Assembly (NCBI GenBank): GCA_017457155.1
Contig: JAFTHZ010000020.1
Span: 1 to 64,000 of the forward strand
Length of the DNA stretch: 64,000 nucleotides
Source of the DNA: Ruminococcus sp.
Lineage (GTDB): Bacteria; Bacillota; Clostridia; Oscillospirales; Acutalibacteraceae
Reading direction: 5' to 3'
The position numbers and the translations under genes are program-made. The notes beneath the pieces were generated by a model, which searched no databases, was not told the DNA's origin, and worked only from the letters and a program-made list of their open reading frames with translations. Within the stretch, counting starts at the first letter, position 1. Every line of letters begins with the position of its first letter. This document shows, in pieces, positions 7,804 through 16,964 of the stretch.

Positions 7804-8331
7804 ATGAAAGATAAGCTTAGAATTAATGGTAAAACACTTTTTCTGACTCGTACTGCTATTCTGTCATCAGTTGTGGTGGTGCTGTCTATTGCGGAGAATT
7901 TTATTCCCACCCTGCCTGTTGCTTTGCCTGGGATGAAACTAGGGCTTTCCAACATAGCTGTTATGGCAGCTCTGGATATATGTTCTTTGCCCTGTGCACT
8001 TTGCGTTGTAATAATCAAAGCTTTGTTTGCGCTCGTGACCAGAGGAGCAATGGCGGCTGCTATGAGCTTTGCCGGGACTCTGCTTGCAACACTTGGAATG
8101 TGGTTTCTCATCCGTTGTTCAAAAGTACGTTTCGGTTGTCTGGGCGTTGGAATTGCAGGAGCGTTCCTTCATAATTTCGGACAGATTATTGTGGCATACG
8201 CGCTGATATCCGATGCGGTTTTTGCATATATGGTTGTTCTGTCCTTGGCGTCTTTGGCTACAGGTGCCCTGACAGGACTGGTGTACTATATTGTTATGCC
8301 GCATTTGTACAGAGTGCCCTATATGCACTGA
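7804..8331 (+). CDS. Gx transporter family membrane protein (heptaprenyl diphosphate synthase component I-like)
   Basis: 175 aa with five or so hydrophobic segments. The motif LPGMKLGLSNIAVM is characteristic of the family annotated as Gx transporter or heptaprenyl-PP synthase component I. Despite that name it is a membrane protein with an ECF S-component-like look, not a prenyl synthase. Coupled to the NusG-II gene 4 nt upstream. By analogy with paired genes in flavin-based electron-transfer loci it could support flavin or quinone supply outside the cytoplasm, which is inference. Confidence 0.75.
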   Translation: MKDKLRINGKTLFLTRTAILSSVVVVLSIAENFIPTLPVALPGMKLGLSNIAVMAALDICSLPCALCVVIIKALFALVTRGAMAAAMSFAGTLLATLGMWFLIRCSKVRFGCLGVGIAGAFLHNFGQIIVAYALISDAVFAYMVVLSLASLATGALTGLVYYIVMPHLYRVPYMH

Positions 8332-8343
8332 AAATTGCTCAAT

Positions 8344-8372
8344 TTGCAAATTTGAAGAATATATGGTAGAAT
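8344..8372 (+). promoter_or_regulatory. Sigma-A promoter for the 8,403 gene
   Basis: TTGCAA (8344-8349), 17-nt spacer, TAGAAT (8367-8372). Confidence 0.65.
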
Positions 8373-8402
8373 GGATGTAATTAATCAGAAAGGGGGAGAA
8401 AC

Positions 8403-9242
8403 ATGGACGAAAAGTTTTTTGAAAACATGAACGAAAACCGGGAAACCGATATAGATTTATCCGTTGATAGCGAGTTGGCTTCTGATGAGGCAGCTTTGAC
8501 AGTAAATTCAGAGGATTCTCACAGCAATTCTTTCATTGATGATGACCCCTATGGATTCGAAAAATACGAGGACTCAGGTGACTCCCGTCCCAGACAAAGG
8601 CGAGAGGTAGACCCTGAGCGTCGCCGATTGCGTCAGCAGCAGAGAGCTCAGAGAGCCAAGGAGCTTGCAGAGGACAAGAAAAGAGAGAAGAAGGAGAGGA
8701 AAAATCGTGTAGAAAAGCCTCTGTCTGATTCTTCCGAGAAGTTATCATCTTCTGAGAAAACTCCTCTTAATAAGGGCAGAAAGAACTCAGATGATAAAAA
8801 GAGCGACAAGAACAAAATTTCTTTTGAAGCAATAAAAGGCTTTGTCAGTAAGAAAATGTCCTCCAAAGTAACCAGACGTGTTGTTATTTTGGTGATTGGA
8901 TTCTGTATTGTGCTTTTTGGTGCAATAATCATTTCTGATCTTGTGTCAGACAAAAACGATGGCCCTGATACCATTCCCATTGTCATCCTTGGGGATGAAA
9001 TCCTCATCAACGGGCAGGAGAAGGTCACCTTTGATGAGCTTCGTGATTATCTTGAGGAACTTAATTCAAAGGGCGAGCTTGACCATGTGAGCCTTGTGGA
9101 TGATACACTGAATCCGCCTGATACAGAGCTTTACAACCGGATCGTAGACCTTCTTGCCGAGTATGGAATTGTCATTGACAAAAGAGTCGACGAGGCTACT
9201 TCCGATGAGGTTTTCAGTTCAACTATGGATGAAGCAGCATAA
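8403..9242 (+). CDS. Single-pass membrane protein with charged cytoplasmic region and ExbD-like C-terminal domain
   Basis: 279 aa, ribosome site AGGGGGAG. Residues 1-65 are acidic. Residues 65-155 are an Arg/Lys/Glu-rich low-complexity linker. One membrane helix follows (about 158-182), then a 95-residue outer domain (VILGDEILINGQEKVTFDEL ... ELYNRIVDLLAEYGIVID). That domain has the layout of the periplasmic ExbD/TolR fold (beta-hairpin, helix, strand, helix), but no motor partner (ExbB/TolQ) is nearby, so the likeness is tentative. I do not recognise a named family. Monocistronic, with its own promoter and terminator. Confidence 0.65.
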   Translation: MDEKFFENMNENRETDIDLSVDSELASDEAALTVNSEDSHSNSFIDDDPYGFEKYEDSGDSRPRQRREVDPERRRLRQQQRAQRAKELAEDKKREKKERKNRVEKPLSDSSEKLSSSEKTPLNKGRKNSDDKKSDKNKISFEAIKGFVSKKMSSKVTRRVVILVIGFCIVLFGAIIISDLVSDKNDGPDTIPIVILGDEILINGQEKVTFDELRDYLEELNSKGELDHVSLVDDTLNPPDTELYNRIVDLLAEYGIVIDKRVDEATSDEVFSSTMDEAA

Positions 9243-9259
9243 TCAATTTATTTCGTATT

Positions 9260-9288
9260 AAACCCTCCTCTCGCAGAGATGAGGGTTT
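9260..9288 (+). terminator. Intrinsic terminator
   Basis: AAACCCTC (9260-9267)/GAGGGTTT (9281-9288) with inner TCTC/GAGA, then TTGTTG. Confidence 0.8.
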
Positions 9289-9348
9289 TGTTGTCAATAT
9301 ATACAAATATGTGCTGTTATTTTTATGTGACTAAAAGATTAATAAATC

Positions 9349-9377
9349 TTGAAAAGTGTCAAAAAATCATTTATAAT
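9349..9377 (+). promoter_or_regulatory. Sigma-A promoter of xpt
   Basis: TTGAAA (9349-9354), 17-nt spacer, TATAAT (9372-9377). Only about 30 nt separate it from the start codon, too little for a purine riboswitch. Confidence 0.75.
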
Positions 9378-9410
9378 TTAATAAATGTTATATAAAATTG
9401 AGGTGATTAT

Positions 9411-9989
9411 GTGCAACTTCTGAAGGATAGGATTATTAAAGACGGACAGCTTTTTCCTGGCAATATTCTCAAGGTTGACAGTTTTCTTAATCACCAGATT
9501 GATGTGGATCTGCTCAGAGAGATAGGAGCAGAGTTCAGACGTATATTCAGTGACTGCGAAATAAACAAGATCCTTACCATCGAAGCGTCGGGTATAGGTA
9601 TAGCTTGCATTGTAGCGCAGTTCTTTTCTTGTCCCGTGGTTTTTGCCAAAAAATCCAAGTCCATCAACATCAGCAACGATTTTTATCAGAGTGAGGTCAA
9701 AAGCTACACACACGGTAACACGAATCAGGTTATTGTCTCCAAGGATTTCATCGGAGAAGGGGACAAGGTTCTGGTAGTTGATGATTTTCTTGCACACGGA
9801 TGTGCGCTGAGAGGTCTTATTGACATTATTGTTGGGTCGGGTGCGCAGCTGGTTGGTTGCGGTATTGTTATTGAAAAAGGCTTTCAGCATGGTGGCGATG
9901 AGCTGAGGGAGAAGGGAATCAGAGTAGAGTCTCTGGCTATTGTTGAGAGTATGAATCCCGACACAGGGGATATCATCTTCAGAAACTGA
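9411..9989 (+). CDS. xpt: Xanthine phosphoribosyltransferase
   Basis: 192 aa, GTG start 5 nt after GAGGTG. Converts xanthine plus PRPP to XMP in purine salvage. The PRPP-binding loop is visible as VLVVDDFLAHGCAL (about residues 121-134), and the family start MQLLKDRIIKDGQ and the VIEKGFQHGG segment are typical of Xpt. Length matches Bacillus Xpt (194 aa). It lies just upstream of a BMP-type nucleoside importer, so import and salvage are adjacent. Unlike the Bacillus gene, no guanine riboswitch is present in the short leader. Confidence 0.93.
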   Translation: MQLLKDRIIKDGQLFPGNILKVDSFLNHQIDVDLLREIGAEFRRIFSDCEINKILTIEASGIGIACIVAQFFSCPVVFAKKSKSINISNDFYQSEVKSYTHGNTNQVIVSKDFIGEGDKVLVVDDFLAHGCALRGLIDIIVGSGAQLVGCGIVIEKGFQHGGDELREKGIRVESLAIVESMNPDTGDIIFRN

Positions 9990-10051
9990 TTTTTGCGGTA
10001 ATTGGAGCATAGCTCTGAATTATAAATTTATTTTTATTGGAGGAAAAAACA

Positions 10052-11233
10052 ATGAAAAGATTTCTTTGTGCTCTGCTTGCTTGCATGATGCTTCTGTCAT
10101 TTGCAGCTTGCGGAGAGGATTCTGACGATCTGAAGGTTGGCTTTATCTTCCTTCACGATGAGAACTCCACCTATGACAAGAACTTCATCGATGCAGCTAA
10201 GGCAGCATGTGAAGAGCTGGGTGTAGAGTACTGTCAGAAGACTCAGATCCCTGAGTCCAATGCTTGTAAGGAAGCTGCTATTGAGCTGATAGATGTTGAT
10301 GGTTGTGACATCATCTTTGCAGACAGCTTCGGTCACGAGTCCTTCCTGATGGAGGCAGCTAAGGAGTATCCTGATGTACAGTTCTGCCACGCAACAGGTA
10401 CACAGGCTCACACATCAGAACTTGACAACTTCCACAATGCTTTCGCATCTATCTACGAGGGTAGATATCTGGCAGGTGTTGCTGCAGGTATGAAGCTCAA
10501 CGAGATGATCGAGGCAGGCGAGTTCACTGCTGAAGAGGCAAAGATGGGTTATGTAGGCGCATTCACATTCGCAGAGGTTATCTCCGGCTACACATCCTTC
10601 TATCTTGGTGCAAAGAGCGTATGCCCCACAGTTACAATGGACGTTAAGTTTACAGGTAGCTGGTATGACGAGACTCTTGAGAAAGAGGCAGCAGTTGCTC
10701 TCATCGAGGGCGGTTGTAAGCTCATCTCTCAGCATGCAGACTCCTGGGGTGCTCCCACAGCTTGTGAGGATGCAGGCGTTCCCAACGTATCCTACAACGG
10801 CTCAACTGAGTCCAGATGTCCCGATACATTCATCGTTTCTTCCAGAATTGACTGGACACCTTACTTCAAGCACATGATCCAGAGCGTAATGGACGGCAAG
10901 GCTATTGAGACTGACTGGACAGGTACACTTGACACAGGTTCCGTTGTTCTGACTGATATCAACGAGAACGTAGCTGCAGAAGGCACTGCAGAGAAGATCG
11001 AGGAAGTTAAGGCAATGCTCAAGAGCGGTGAGATCAGCGTATTCGATACAGCAAACTTCACTGTTGGCGGCGAGACCCTGACTACTTATGAGGCTGACGT
11101 TAACACAGATGCAGATTTTACACCTGATACAGAGGCTATCGTTGATGGCGTATTCTGCGAGTCCAAGTTCCGTTCAGCTCCTTACTTCGATCTGAGAATC
11201 GACGGTATTACACTCCTCGACGAGAAATACTAA
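10052..11233 (+). CDS. BMP-family nucleoside-binding lipoprotein of an ABC importer
   Basis: 393 aa. ATG 10052 follows TTGGAGG, while the TTG at 10037 precedes that ribosome site and is rejected. Signal peptide with lipobox SFAAC (Cys about residue 20). The mature part is a periplasmic-binding fold of the BMP/PnrA type (KVGFIFLHDENSTYDKN, then CDIIFADSFGHE, YEGRYLAGVAAG, SQHADSWG, VSYNGSTESR). PnrA-type proteins bind purine nucleosides. The ATPase and two permeases follow. A terminator between this gene and the ATPase probably makes the binding protein more abundant than the membrane parts. Confidence 0.9.
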   Translation: MKRFLCALLACMMLLSFAACGEDSDDLKVGFIFLHDENSTYDKNFIDAAKAACEELGVEYCQKTQIPESNACKEAAIELIDVDGCDIIFADSFGHESFLMEAAKEYPDVQFCHATGTQAHTSELDNFHNAFASIYEGRYLAGVAAGMKLNEMIEAGEFTAEEAKMGYVGAFTFAEVISGYTSFYLGAKSVCPTVTMDVKFTGSWYDETLEKEAAVALIEGGCKLISQHADSWGAPTACEDAGVPNVSYNGSTESRCPDTFIVSSRIDWTPYFKHMIQSVMDGKAIETDWTGTLDTGSVVLTDINENVAAEGTAEKIEEVKAMLKSGEISVFDTANFTVGGETLTTYEADVNTDADFTPDTEAIVDGVFCESKFRSAPYFDLRIDGITLLDEKY

Positions 11234-11252
11234 GATATAATCAAGTCCGTGA

Positions 11253-11275
11253 GGCGGGACTTTCAAAGTCCCGCC
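11253..11275 (+). terminator. Hairpin between binding protein and transporter genes
   Basis: GGCGGGACTTT/AAAGTCCCGCC, nearly perfect, with a T-rich tract 10 nt later (TTTTTT at 11284). Probably a partial terminator or mRNA-stabilising stem. Confidence 0.7.
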
Positions 11276-11360
11276 TTATACTTGTTTTTTCGGATAGGTC
11301 TGAATAATGGACTAATTAGGTTAGTGAATTATTGAGAGCTATTTAGAAGGAGGTTTTACT

Positions 11361-12908
11361 TTGGCTAAACAGGCAGCTATCGAACTGAAGAATATTACCA
11401 AGACCTTCGGTGCAAAGGTAATTGCGAACAAGAACGTAAACCTTACTGCATATCGAGGAGAGATCCTTTCTATTCTTGGTGAGAACGGTTCGGGAAAAAC
11501 TACCCTGATGAATATGATTGCGGGTATATATTTTCCTGATGAGGGACAGATATTTATTGACGGTCAGGAGGCTGTTATTGCATCTCCCAAGGATGCATTC
11601 GCCTACAAAATTGGTATGATTCATCAGCATTTCAAGCTTGTTGATGTGTTTACTGCGGCGGAGAATATCGTGCTTGGTATAAAGGACGGCCCTTATGACC
11701 TGAAGGAATCTACCGCTAAAATCCGTGAGATTTGCGATAAATATGGTTTTGAACTTGACCCTGAGAAAAAGATCTACACCATGTCTGTATCCGAGAAGCA
11801 GACTGTTGAGATTATCAAGGTGCTCTATCGAGGTGCTGACATCCTTATCCTTGATGAGCCTACAGCTGTATTGACTCCTCAGGAGACAGCAAAACTCTTT
11901 GATGTTCTTCGTCGTATGCGTGACGACGGAAAGTGTATCATTATTATTACTCATAAACTCCATGAAGTTCTCTCTCTCTCAGACAGAGTGTCTGTTCTGC
12001 TGAAGGGTGAGTACGTTGGTACTGTCAATACAAGCGAGACCAACGAGTCCCAGCTCACTGAGATGATGGTTGGAAAGAAGATTACTCTGGATATAGAGCG
12101 TACAGAGCCTGAGAATGTGACACCTCGTATTGTGGTTGAGAACATAAGCTGTATCAACCGTGAGGGTGCAAAGGTTCTGGATAATATCTCCTTCACTGCC
12201 AATGCCGGAGAGATCCTTGGTATAGCAGGTATCGCAGGTTCGGGTCAGCGAGAGCTGCTTGAATCTATCGCAGGACTTCAGAAGTTGTCTGAGGGTAACA
12301 TTTTCTATCATAACCCCAAGACAGAGTGTATCGATAATCTGAAGGACAAGACTCCCATAGAAATCAGAAATTTAGGTGTTCGTCTTTCTTTCGTTCCCGA
12401 GGATCGTCTGGGTATGGGTCTTGTTGCGAATATGGACATTACCGACAATATGATGCTGCGCAGCTATCGTAAGGGTAAGTCCTTGTTCCTTGAGAGAAAA
12501 GCTCCCAAGGATCTGGCTCAGAAAATTATCGAGGAGCTGGAGGTTGTTACTCCCGGTGTATCAACTCCCGTTCGTCGTCTCTCCGGTGGTAACGTTCAGA
12601 AGATTCTTGTTGGTCGAGAGATCGCATCATCTCCCACAGTTCTGATGGCGGCATACCCCGTCAGAGGACTTGATATCAACTCCTCGTATCTTATCTATAA
12701 TCTCCTCAACGAGCAGAAGAAACGCGGTGTAGCTGTTATCTTTGTCGGCGAGGACCTGGATGTGCTCCTTGAGCTGTGTGACAGAATAATGGTTATCGGC
12801 TCAGGCAGCATCACCGGTATTGTGGATGGTCGTACCGCCACAAAGGAGCAGGTGGGTCTGCTTATGACAAAGACAAGTGATGAAAGTGTAGGTGACATTA
12901 ATGAGTAA
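11361..12908 (+). CDS. Nucleoside ABC transporter ATP-binding protein (two ABC domains)
   Basis: 515 aa, TTG start 7 nt after AGAAGGAGG. First ABC domain has intact Walker A GENGSGKTT (about 37-45) and Walker B ILILDEPTAVLT, but a degenerate signature (MSVSEKQ). The second has a degenerate Walker A (GIAGSGQRE) and an intact signature RLSGGNVQK. This asymmetry is normal for the RbsA/NupO class, where one composite site hydrolyses ATP. It energises the permeases that follow and overlaps the next gene by 8 nt. Confidence 0.92.
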   Translation: MAKQAAIELKNITKTFGAKVIANKNVNLTAYRGEILSILGENGSGKTTLMNMIAGIYFPDEGQIFIDGQEAVIASPKDAFAYKIGMIHQHFKLVDVFTAAENIVLGIKDGPYDLKESTAKIREICDKYGFELDPEKKIYTMSVSEKQTVEIIKVLYRGADILILDEPTAVLTPQETAKLFDVLRRMRDDGKCIIIITHKLHEVLSLSDRVSVLLKGEYVGTVNTSETNESQLTEMMVGKKITLDIERTEPENVTPRIVVENISCINREGAKVLDNISFTANAGEILGIAGIAGSGQRELLESIAGLQKLSEGNIFYHNPKTECIDNLKDKTPIEIRNLGVRLSFVPEDRLGMGLVANMDITDNMMLRSYRKGKSLFLERKAPKDLAQKIIEELEVVTPGVSTPVRRLSGGNVQKILVGREIASSPTVLMAAYPVRGLDINSSYLIYNLLNEQKKRGVAVIFVGEDLDVLLELCDRIMVIGSGSITGIVDGRTATKEQVGLLMTKTSDESVGDINE

Positions 12909-14016
12909 AGCTGAAGTTGCAAAGCATCACAGAGAGCCTTTGATCCACATCGTCAAGCGAGACGATATGGTGTGGTGGCGTGCTTGGCTCATTCGTGTTG
13001 CTGCTATTGCCATAGCGATCCTTCTTATCGGAGTTATCTCTGTGCTGCTTACAGGCAAAGATTTCTTCTCTATTTTTGAAACTATGTTCAGGGGTGTTTT
13101 CGGACGTCCCGGCAAGAGCTCCAGCAGAATGCTGTGGTATTTTTTACAGAAAACCGCGGTTCTCTTAGGCCTCTCTCTGGCAGTTACTCCTGCGTTCAAG
13201 ATGAAGTTCTGGAACTGCGGAGCTGAGGGTCAGGCTTTGATGGGTGGCCTTGCATCCATGATTTGTATGATAGAGCTGGGAGACAAGCTTCCTTATCCTG
13301 CGCTTATTCTTGTTATCCTTGTCTCCAGTATTGTGGCAGGTGCTCTGTGGGGACTTGTTCCTGCAATCTTCAAGGCACAGTATAATACAAACGAAACCCT
13401 GTTCACACTTATGATGAACTACATAGCTACTCAGATAATAAAGTACTACCTTTACATTGAGGGTGGTGGTACCAATAAAATCAATCCTGTCAAGGAGGGA
13501 AATCTTCCCCAGATTTTTGGTCAGGAGTATGCGCTCAACGTAATTATCGTTCTGGTGCTTGTTCTTGCTATGTATATCTATCTGAATTACAGCAAACAGG
13601 GATACGAGATCAATGTAGTAGGAGAGAGCCAGAACACAGCAAGATACATTGGTATCAATGTTAAGAAGGTTATTATCCGTACAATGATAATCTCCGGTGC
13701 TGTATGTGGTATTATGGGTATGATCCTGGTTGCAGGTACAGACCACTCTATTGACACAAACACTGTCGGCGGACAGGGATTTACCGCAATTATGGTATCC
13801 TGGCTCGGACAGTTCAACCCCTTCATTATGATATTTATGTCAGCATTAGTTGTATTCCTCAATACAGGTTATGCTAAGGTTGCTGACAGCTGCGGACTCG
13901 ATTCTGCATTCTCTGATATTGCTGTCGGACTAGTAATATTCTTTGTTGTAGGATGTGAGTTCTTCATCCGCTATTCAGTGAGATTCCGTCATTCCAGAAA
14001 GGAGGCACAGGTATGA
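12901..14016 (+). CDS. Nucleoside ABC transporter permease 1
   Basis: 371 aa from ATG 12901 (AGGTGA ribosome site). The GTG at 12892 in the same frame is less likely. About 9-10 hydrophobic segments with the BPD_transp_2 pattern (FWNCGAEGQALMGGLAS, VVGESQNTARYIGINVKKV). The second is the conserved EAA-like cytoplasmic loop that contacts the ATPase. NupP-like. Overlaps the ATPase and the next permease. Confidence 0.9.
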   Translation: MSKAEVAKHHREPLIHIVKRDDMVWWRAWLIRVAAIAIAILLIGVISVLLTGKDFFSIFETMFRGVFGRPGKSSSRMLWYFLQKTAVLLGLSLAVTPAFKMKFWNCGAEGQALMGGLASMICMIELGDKLPYPALILVILVSSIVAGALWGLVPAIFKAQYNTNETLFTLMMNYIATQIIKYYLYIEGGGTNKINPVKEGNLPQIFGQEYALNVIIVLVLVLAMYIYLNYSKQGYEINVVGESQNTARYIGINVKKVIIRTMIISGAVCGIMGMILVAGTDHSIDTNTVGGQGFTAIMVSWLGQFNPFIMIFMSALVVFLNTGYAKVADSCGLDSAFSDIAVGLVIFFVVGCEFFIRYSVRFRHSRKEAQV

Positions 14017-15002
14017 TTATTCAGATGATAACCCGTGCGATACTTATTGGAGTACCTATGCTCTACGGTGCTGTAGGCGAGATCGTCACAGAAAAATCAG
14101 GTCATCTTAACCTGGGTATTCCCGGTATTATGTATGTTGGAGCTATCGGCGGAGTTTCGGGAGCATTTCTCTATGAGCGTGCCTGCGGCAACGTAATAGA
14201 AAATATGAATCCCTTCCTTGCTGTGTTTATTCCTCTGCTTTGTTCAATTATCGGTTCTGTTATTATGGGACTTATCTACAGCTTCCTTACAGTAACCCTC
14301 CGTGCAAATCAGAACGTAACAGGTCTTGCGCTGACAACTTTTGGTATCGGACTGGGCAACTTCTTTGGTGCATCACTCATCAAGATTGTTGACAGTGAGG
14401 TTCCCACTGTTGCTGTTAACGACACCAGTGATATCTTCTGTTCTACATTACCTTTTGCTGATAATCTTGGATGGTTCGGTGAGCTTTTCCTTTCATACGA
14501 TTTCCTCACATATCTGTCTGTCATCATCGCAGTGATCACATCCTATGTTCTCAGCCAGACCCGTGTCGGACTTAACCTGCGTGCAGTAGGTGAGAGCCCT
14601 GCCACAGCAGACGCAGCAGGTATCAATGTTACAAAGTATAAGTACCTTGCAACCTGTATCGGTAGTGCTATTGCAGGACTTGGCGGACTTCAGTACGTTA
14701 TGTCCTACGCAGACGGCGGATGGTCAAACGACGCCTTTGGCGACAGAGGATGGATGGCAATTGCGCTGGTAATCTTTGCTCTCTGGAAGCCTCACATGGC
14801 TATCGCAGGAGCATTCCTCTTTGGTGCATTGTGCAACGCAAACAACTATATCAATGGTCTGGGCACAGAAACTCAGGAGCTGTTCAAAATGCTGCCCTAC
14901 ATTGTTACAGTAATCGTTCTGGTTATTACCAGCATGCGTAAGAAACGCGAGCATCAGCCTCCCGCACATCTTGGTCTTGCTTATTTCAGAGAGGAAAGAT
15001 AA
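14013..15002 (+). CDS. Nucleoside ABC transporter permease 2
   Basis: 329 aa, ATGA overlap with the previous stop. Hydrophobic throughout, with BPD_transp_2 features GHLNLGIPGIMYVGA and AVGESPATADAAGINVTKY. Paired with permease 1 as the heterodimeric channel, NupQ-like. Ends the operon just upstream of the metK promoter. Confidence 0.9.
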   Translation: MIIQMITRAILIGVPMLYGAVGEIVTEKSGHLNLGIPGIMYVGAIGGVSGAFLYERACGNVIENMNPFLAVFIPLLCSIIGSVIMGLIYSFLTVTLRANQNVTGLALTTFGIGLGNFFGASLIKIVDSEVPTVAVNDTSDIFCSTLPFADNLGWFGELFLSYDFLTYLSVIIAVITSYVLSQTRVGLNLRAVGESPATADAAGINVTKYKYLATCIGSAIAGLGGLQYVMSYADGGWSNDAFGDRGWMAIALVIFALWKPHMAIAGAFLFGALCNANNYINGLGTETQELFKMLPYIVTVIVLVITSMRKKREHQPPAHLGLAYFREER

Positions 15003-15007
15003 AACAC

Positions 15008-15035
15008 TTGACATTTCGTTTTCGGGTGTTATAAT
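15008..15035 (+). promoter_or_regulatory. Sigma-A promoter of metK
   Basis: TTGACA (15008-15013), 16-nt spacer, TATAAT (15030-15035). Confidence 0.85.
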
Positions 15036-15058
15036 AACTATTGTCAATTGAATAACCG

Positions 15059-15149
15059 CTTATCAAGAGTGACTGAGGGACAGGCCCTGTGAAGTCCGGC
15101 AACCTGCTTGTTGTAAGGTGCCAAATCCTGCGGAATTCCGAAAGATGAG
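15059..15149 (+). promoter_or_regulatory. SAM-I (S-box) riboswitch aptamer
   Basis: Shows the S-box core: CTTATCAAGAGTGACTGAGG, then CCGGCAACC, GGTGCCAAATCC and GAAAGATGAG, with P1 formed by CTTATC (15059-15064) and GATGAG (15144-15149). SAM binding should favour the terminator immediately downstream, shutting off the SAM synthetase gene. Confidence 0.95.
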
Positions 15150-15155
15150 TTTTAT

Positions 15156-15187
15156 ACCGCTGTCGGTTTCCGACAGCGGTTTTTTTA
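15156..15187 (+). terminator. Riboswitch-controlled terminator
   Basis: 11-bp stem ACCGCTGTCGG (15156-15166)/CCGACAGCGGT (15170-15180) followed by a run of T, between the S-box and metK. Confidence 0.93.
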
Positions 15188-15223
15188 TTCATAAATTATA
15201 AGGAATTGGAAGGAGTTTTTATT

Positions 15224-16414
15224 ATGGCAAGATATCTTTTTACATCAGAGTCCGTTACAGAGGGACATCCTGATAAACTTTGTGACCAGATTTCTGACGC
15301 AGTGCTTGATGCTATCCTTGAGAATGACAAGTCTGCTCATGTTGCTTGTGAGACAACAGCTACAACAGGGGTTATCAATGTTATGGGTGAGATCACAGCA
15401 AACTGTGATATAGATGTTGAGGCTATTGCTCGTCAGGTTACCTGTGATATCGGATATGACAACGAGGGCTGTGGATTTGATGGCAAAACCTGCAAGGTGA
15501 ACGTGCTTCTTGATAAGCAGTCTGCTGATATTGCGATGGGTGTTGACAATTCTCTGGAGCTTAAAGACGGCGAGAGCGATACTCTCAACCAGCTGGGCGC
15601 AGGTGACCAGGGTATGATGTTTGGTTTTGCTTGTGACGAGACCGAGGAGCTTATGCCTATGCCCATCTCTCTGGCACAGAAGCTGGCTCTCAGACTCACT
15701 CAGGTCAGAAAGGACGGTACTCTGGATTATCTCTATCCTGACGGAAAGACCCAGGTATCAGTTGAGTATGACGGTGACAAGCCTGTACGAATCGACACAG
15801 TTGTTATCTCCACTCAGCACACAGCTGATGTTTCTCTTGAGACAATCCGCGAGGACCTTAAGAAGCACGTAATCGCTCCCATTATTCCGAAGGAGCTTCT
15901 CGATGATAATACAAAGTATTTTATTAACCCCACAGGTCGTTTCGTTATCGGCGGTCCCTGCGGTGACTCAGGTCTGACAGGAAGAAAGATTATCGTTGAT
16001 ACATACGGTGGCTACTCTCGTCACGGCGGCGGTGCATTCTCCGGAAAAGACCCCACAAAGGTAGACCGCAGTGCTGCATACTACTGCAGATACATCGCAA
16101 AGAACATTGTTGCAGCAGGCCTTGCAAAGAAGTGTGAGGTTCAGCTTGCATACGCAATCGGTGTTGCAAAGCCCGTTTCTGTATTTGTTGATACTTTCGG
16201 CACATCTGAGTACTGTGATGAGGTAATCAGCAAGGCTGTTGACAAGGTGTTTGATTGTCGTCCCAGTTCTATCATCAGTGATCTGGATCTGCTCAATACC
16301 AAGTACAGACCTCTGGCTGCTTATGGTCATATGGGTCGTGAGGATCTTCCTGTTAAGTGGGAAGATACCGACCGCACAGAGGCTCTCAAGACAGCTGTTA
16401 ATGAGTTAGTATAA
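15224..16414 (+). CDS. metK: S-adenosylmethionine synthase
   Basis: 396 aa from ATG 15224, 7 nt after GGAAGGAG. The upstream TTG (15206) contains that site and is rejected. Makes SAM from methionine and ATP in the cytoplasm. Family signatures: [13 protein letters not shown] near the start, [12 protein letters not shown] (ATP site) and [16 protein letters not shown]. Length is normal. Regulated by the S-box upstream and closed by a terminator. Confidence 0.97.
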   Translation: MARYLFTSESVTEGHPDKLCDQISDAVLDAILENDKSAHVACETTATTGVINVMGEITANCDIDVEAIARQVTCDIGYDNEGCGFDGKTCKVNVLLDKQSADIAMGVDNSLELKDGESDTLNQLGAGDQGMMFGFACDETEELMPMPISLAQKLALRLTQVRKDGTLDYLYPDGKTQVSVEYDGDKPVRIDTVVISTQHTADVSLETIREDLKKHVIAPIIPKELLDDNTKYFINPTGRFVIGGPCGDSGLTGRKIIVDTYGGYSRHGGGAFSGKDPTKVDRSAAYYCRYIAKNIVAAGLAKKCEVQLAYAIGVAKPVSVFVDTFGTSEYCDEVISKAVDKVFDCRPSSIISDLDLLNTKYRPLAAYGHMGREDLPVKWEDTDRTEALKTAVNELV

Positions 16415-16420
16415 GATAAT

Positions 16421-16455
16421 AAGGCTACGGACCACGTTATGTGATCTGTAGCCTT
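16421..16455 (+). terminator. Terminator between metK and mazF (convergent)
   Basis: AAGGCTAC (16421-16428)/GTAGCCTT (16448-16455) followed by TTTG. It may serve both converging genes. Confidence 0.8.
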
Positions 16456-16461
16456 TTTGTT

Positions 16462-16809
16462 TTATATATTCAATCCAAATGATATGGATATAGCCTGATC
16501 AATAAGACTCATGGCGCTTTGGCTTACACAGCCCATTTTTTCTTTCAGTCGTCTTTTGTCAAGTGTTCTTACCTGTTCAAGCAGCACCACGCTATTCTTG
16601 GACAATCCGCTTGTTTCGCTTCCGATGGATATGTGGGTTGGGATGTTTGCTTTGGATTGTTGGCTGGTGATTGCTGCGGCAATTACCGTGGGACTGTGCT
16701 TGTTGCCTACGTCGTTCTGTACGATCAGTACAGGTCTGATTCCTCCCTGTTCCGACCCTACAACAGGGCTCAGGTCAGCATAATATATATCTCCTCGTTT
16801 TATGTTCAT
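16462..16809 (-). CDS. mazF: MazF/PemK-type endoribonuclease toxin (no antitoxin gene adjacent)
   Basis: 115 aa, the usual length. Begins [20 protein letters not shown], followed by [12 protein letters not shown] and VIAAAITSQ, the MazF/NdoA pattern. MazF toxins cut mRNA at short single-stranded sites. No MazE-like gene fits in the roughly 120 nt upstream. The only upstream frame is a 14-codon ORF (16806-16850) whose stop overlaps the toxin start as ATGA; it may aid translational coupling or be a remnant. Antitoxin may be encoded elsewhere. Confidence 0.9.
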   Translation of the reverse strand: MNIKRGDIYYADLSPVVGSEQGGIRPVLIVQNDVGNKHSPTVIAAAITSQQSKANIPTHISIGSETSGLSKNSVVLLEQVRTLDKRRLKEKMGCVSQSAMSLIDQAISISFGLNI

Positions 16810-16930
16810 AGTTCACACTCCGACGCTTTATTTGTTAATATTTTTGCCATGATAAAAAAACTTTATACCGTGACAGTATATTTTATTTCACGAGTCCAAG
16901 ATGTGTGAACAGAATAAAACATCAGTAAAA

Positions 16931-16961
16931 AAAGAGGAGTGACAAATGGTCATTCCTCTTT
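16931..16961 (-). terminator. Terminator of apbE
   Basis: 13-bp stem with one G-A mismatch, 16931-16943 against 16949-16961. Minus strand ends in TTTTTTT. Confidence 0.85.
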
Positions 16962-16964
16962 GAC

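Noticed and set aside
9289-9410. Guanine riboswitch before xpt
   Set aside because: The promoter at 9349-9377 leaves only about 30 nt of leader and the purine-aptamer core is absent.
16810-16960. MazE antitoxin gene
   Set aside because: Only a 14-codon frame exists between the apbE terminator and mazF.
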